Origin: an uncultured Flavobacteriaceae bacterium
Lineage (GTDB): Bacteria; Bacteroidota; Bacteroidia; Flavobacteriales; Flavobacteriaceae
Length of the DNA stretch: 64,000 nucleotides
NCBI GenBank assembly: GCA_947493175.1
Contig: CANLQD010000014.1
Coordinates: forward strand, 1-64,000
Direction: 5' to 3'
Positions 62,123 through 64,000 of this stretch are shown here, one piece after another; positions within the stretch are counted from its first letter, which is position 1, and every line of letters begins with the position of its first letter. The translations under genes and the position numbers were made by a program. A model generated the notes under the pieces. The model saw only the letters and a program-made list of their open reading frames with translations, did no database searches and was not told where the DNA came from.

Positions 62123-62848
62123 TTAAAAGTCGATCCATTGATAGGCCAAAGCCGCCAAAACGCCTCCTACGATAGGTCCGAAAACAGGAATCCAAGCATA
62201 ATACCAATGGCTGTGCCCCTTTTTTTTGATTGGCAATAATGCGTGCATAATACGCGGGCCGAGGTCCCGCGCCGGGTTGATGGCATAGCCCGTTGGTCCT
62301 CCTAGGCTAATACCGATTCCCAATACCAGCAAAGCGACCGGTAGCGCATCCAAAGAGCCTAGGGATAGCGGCTCATTGGAAACTGTTCCTCCTGCGATGT
62401 AAAAAATGGCCAGTACAAAGGCAAAGGTAGCGATCACTTCTGTTACGAAATTCCAGAAATGATGTTTGATTGCGGGTACGTTGGCAAAAGAAGCCATAAT
62501 GGCACCTTGGTCCTCGGTTGCATCATAGTGTTGCTTGTAGGTAAGCCAAACCAGTGTGGTACCACTCATTGCCCCTAGAAACTGTGCAAGGATATATCCT
62601 GGAACCAGGTCCCAGCCAAATTTTCCCGCAGAAGCAAAAGCCAAGGTAACTGCAGGGTTCAAATGGGCCCCGCTAGCATCTGCCGCAACGAAAACCCCTA
62701 CAAAAACAGCAACACCCCAACCGATGGTAATACTGATCCAACCTGCATTATGTCCTTTAGTGTTCTTGAGCAAGGCGTTTGCTACGATGCCGTTTCCCAA
62801 TAAAATCAGTAGTGCGGTGCCGATAAATTCAAACAGATAAGCGGTCAT
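62123..62848 (-). CDS. aquaglyceroporin (MIP family)
   Basis: 241 residues, six membrane segments and two NPA half-helices: NPA at 64-66 ('AHLNPAVTLAFA') and NPA at 191-193 ('GYAINPARDLGPR'). The D after NPAR is typical of glycerol facilitators, so glycerol or a similar small polyol, as well as water, is the likely substrate. It may share a transcript with the downstream esterase gene. Monomeric family length. Confidence 0.95.
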   Translation of the reverse strand: MTAYLFEFIGTALLILLGNGIVANALLKNTKGHNAGWISITIGWGVAVFVGVFVAADASGAHLNPAVTLAFASAGKFGWDLVPGYILAQFLGAMSGTTLVWLTYKQHYDATEDQGAIMASFANVPAIKHHFWNFVTEVIATFAFVLAIFYIAGGTVSNEPLSLGSLDALPVALLVLGIGISLGGPTGYAINPARDLGPRIMHALLPIKKKGHSHWYYAWIPVFGPIVGGVLAALAYQWIDF

Positions 62849-62920
62849 TTACGTCGGTTATTTGTTGGCTTGAAGATAAATAATTTAGTCCAGATACAAT
62901 CAACTCGGAACCAACAGATC

Positions 62921-64000
62921 TTAGTCGGTAAGGGATTGATATATAAACTGTCTCATGATCCTGCCGTAGTAGTTGTTATAAGGTTGTATCTGTGTCAATA
63001 AAATGGCGATTAATTCTTCCTTGGGGTCGACAAAGAAATAGGTGCAATAGGCCCCGCTCCAGTAGTATTGTCCCACGCTGCCCAAACTTTTGCTATCGGC
63101 GATGTTAGTTGTTACGCCAAAACCCAGTCCGAAACCTTGGCCGGCTGCCTGGTATAGATCTCCCACCTGATTCATAGTCATGATTTCGATGGTTTTTGGA
63201 CTCAGGTATCGCTTGCCCTTCCATTCACCTTTGTTCAGCAACATCTGGCAAAAGGTCAAATAATCGGCTGCCGTAGAAAAAAGACCGTGGGTGCCTCCGA
63301 AAACGGTATTCCCTTCGATGGGCAACTGGTCTTTCGAATTTACCATTTTACCTTCTTCATTCAAATTATGCACGGGTCCCCATCGACCTTGATTTTCCTC
63401 AGGGATATTATATCCCGTGTCTTCCATTCCAAGGGGATCGAATATGCGTTCCTGCAGAAAAGCAGCAGTGTTCATGCCCGAAAAATGCTCTATCAGTAGC
63501 GATAACACATCGGGAGAAGCACTATAATACCATTGTTCTCCCGGATGCCCGATTAAGGGAAGTCCGACCAAGGTATTCACTCTACTTTCGATGGTTTCTT
63601 GAGGTTCATAGTATAAAGCTTTGGCAATTGCATTGTCTAATTCCGTACCTCCGAGACCATGTGAAAACCCAGCGGTATGGGTTAGAATGTGGTGAATCGT
63701 AATTTCCTTATTTGCGTCGACCGTATTTTGCTCTAGACCTTTGTTTATATCGGTGGCTACTTGTAGATTTTTGAACTGGGGAAGGTACTTGGAAACAGGG
63801 TCGGTGAGGAAAAAATGACCTTCTTCATAGAGCATCATGAAAGCTGCCGTAACAATTGGTTTGGTCATCGACATGATATGCAAAATTTGATCATCCTGCA
63901 TAGGGGTCTTTTTCTTGAGGTCACTAAGTCCAAAGGTGTTTTTATGAATGACCTCACCTCTTCGTACGATATACGAAACCGCTCCTGGGACTCTCCCTTC
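62921..64000 (-). CDS. serine hydrolase of the beta-lactamase family, 5' truncated by the window
   Basis: The frame is open to the last base (360 codons with the stop; the visible ATG at 63901 is internal, as the reading upstream is equally protein-like: 'PGAVSYIVRRGEVIHKNTFG'). Active-site 'SMTK' is present, followed by 'YYSASPDVLS' as the second motif and 'HTAGFSHGLGG' region residues. A class C-like esterase or peptidase, the third in this window. The missing start lies outside. Confidence 0.88.
   Translation of the reverse strand, partial: EGRVPGAVSYIVRRGEVIHKNTFGLSDLKKKTPMQDDQILHIMSMTKPIVTAAFMMLYEEGHFFLTDPVSKYLPQFKNLQVATDINKGLEQNTVDANKEITIHHILTHTAGFSHGLGGTELDNAIAKALYYEPQETIESRVNTLVGLPLIGHPGEQWYYSASPDVLSLLIEHFSGMNTAAFLQERIFDPLGMEDTGYNIPEENQGRWGPVHNLNEEGKMVNSKDQLPIEGNTVFGGTHGLFSTAADYLTFCQMLLNKGEWKGKRYLSPKTIEIMTMNQVGDLYQAAGQGFGLGFGVTTNIADSKSLGSVGQYYWSGAYCTYFFVDPKEELIAILLTQIQPYNNYYGRIMRQFIYQSLTD

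Overview
The window looks like chromosomal DNA from a marine-type member of the Flavobacteriaceae (Bacteroidota). The evidence is a type IX secretion C-terminal sorting domain, a BshC bacillithiol enzyme, a hybrid histidine kinase/AraC regulator, many lipoproteins, SusD-free glycan enzymes, and promoters of the Bacteroidota type (TTTG about 19-20 nt before TAnnTTTG). No rRNA, tRNA, CRISPR array, phage or insertion sequence was recognised. Both ends cut genes: a T9SS-exported protein on the left and a serine hydrolase on the right.

Layout. 1-3.05 kb: a T9SS cargo tail, then a gene-poor, AT-rich accessory patch with a truncated-looking small gene, a mini-protein resembling the C-terminal part of cytochrome oxidase subunit I, an attC-like palindrome and a HARE-HTH/Mrr nuclease. 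3.4-9.9 kb: a GntP permease, a fasciclin protein divergent from an ECF sigma/anti-sigma/TspO operon, rimO, a repeat island and a PNPOx-like protein. 10-18.4 kb: three lipoproteins, a hybrid two-component regulator with phased direct repeats in front of it, and an exported GH65 enzyme. 18.5-30 kb: HxlR regulator with a divergent gene, guaA plus a LysM/PBP-like protein, a DUF922 protease-like protein, bshC, an M14 carboxypeptidase and a CIA30 protein. 30-36.4 kb: DUF2306-type membrane proteins, a serine hydrolase and a YtrA-like GntR/ABC operon with a clear promoter and operator. 36.6-44 kb: an exported oxidoreductase plus Tat-exported aminotransferase, DUF4287, DUF5694, GIN-domain and pirin proteins. 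44.2-51.2 kb: a tightly overlapping MoxR/DUF58/DUF4350/DUF4129/SpoIIM operon with a divergent RDD gene. 51.3-64 kb: a TRIC-type channel, cyclophilin/Nudix divergent pair, an esterase, an ArsR/SRPBCC/DUF1059 operon with operators in its promoter, a serine hydrolase, an AraC regulator, and an aquaglyceroporin/esterase/SGNH/GH20 run.

Functionally, most of the window is core flavobacterial housekeeping plus cell-envelope and carbohydrate functions. The GH65, GH20, acetyl-esterase-like and SGNH proteins, the sugar-type oxidoreductase and the aquaglyceroporin point to glycan and polyol use. The parts I consider most worth checking are the accessory patch at 0.5-3 kb, the phased repeats at 13.9 kb with the orphan 765-aa lipoprotein beside them, and the two self-regulated promoters at 36.45 and 55.79 kb. 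I did not find a clearly new multi-gene system. All domain names are from reading the translated sequence; no database search was run.
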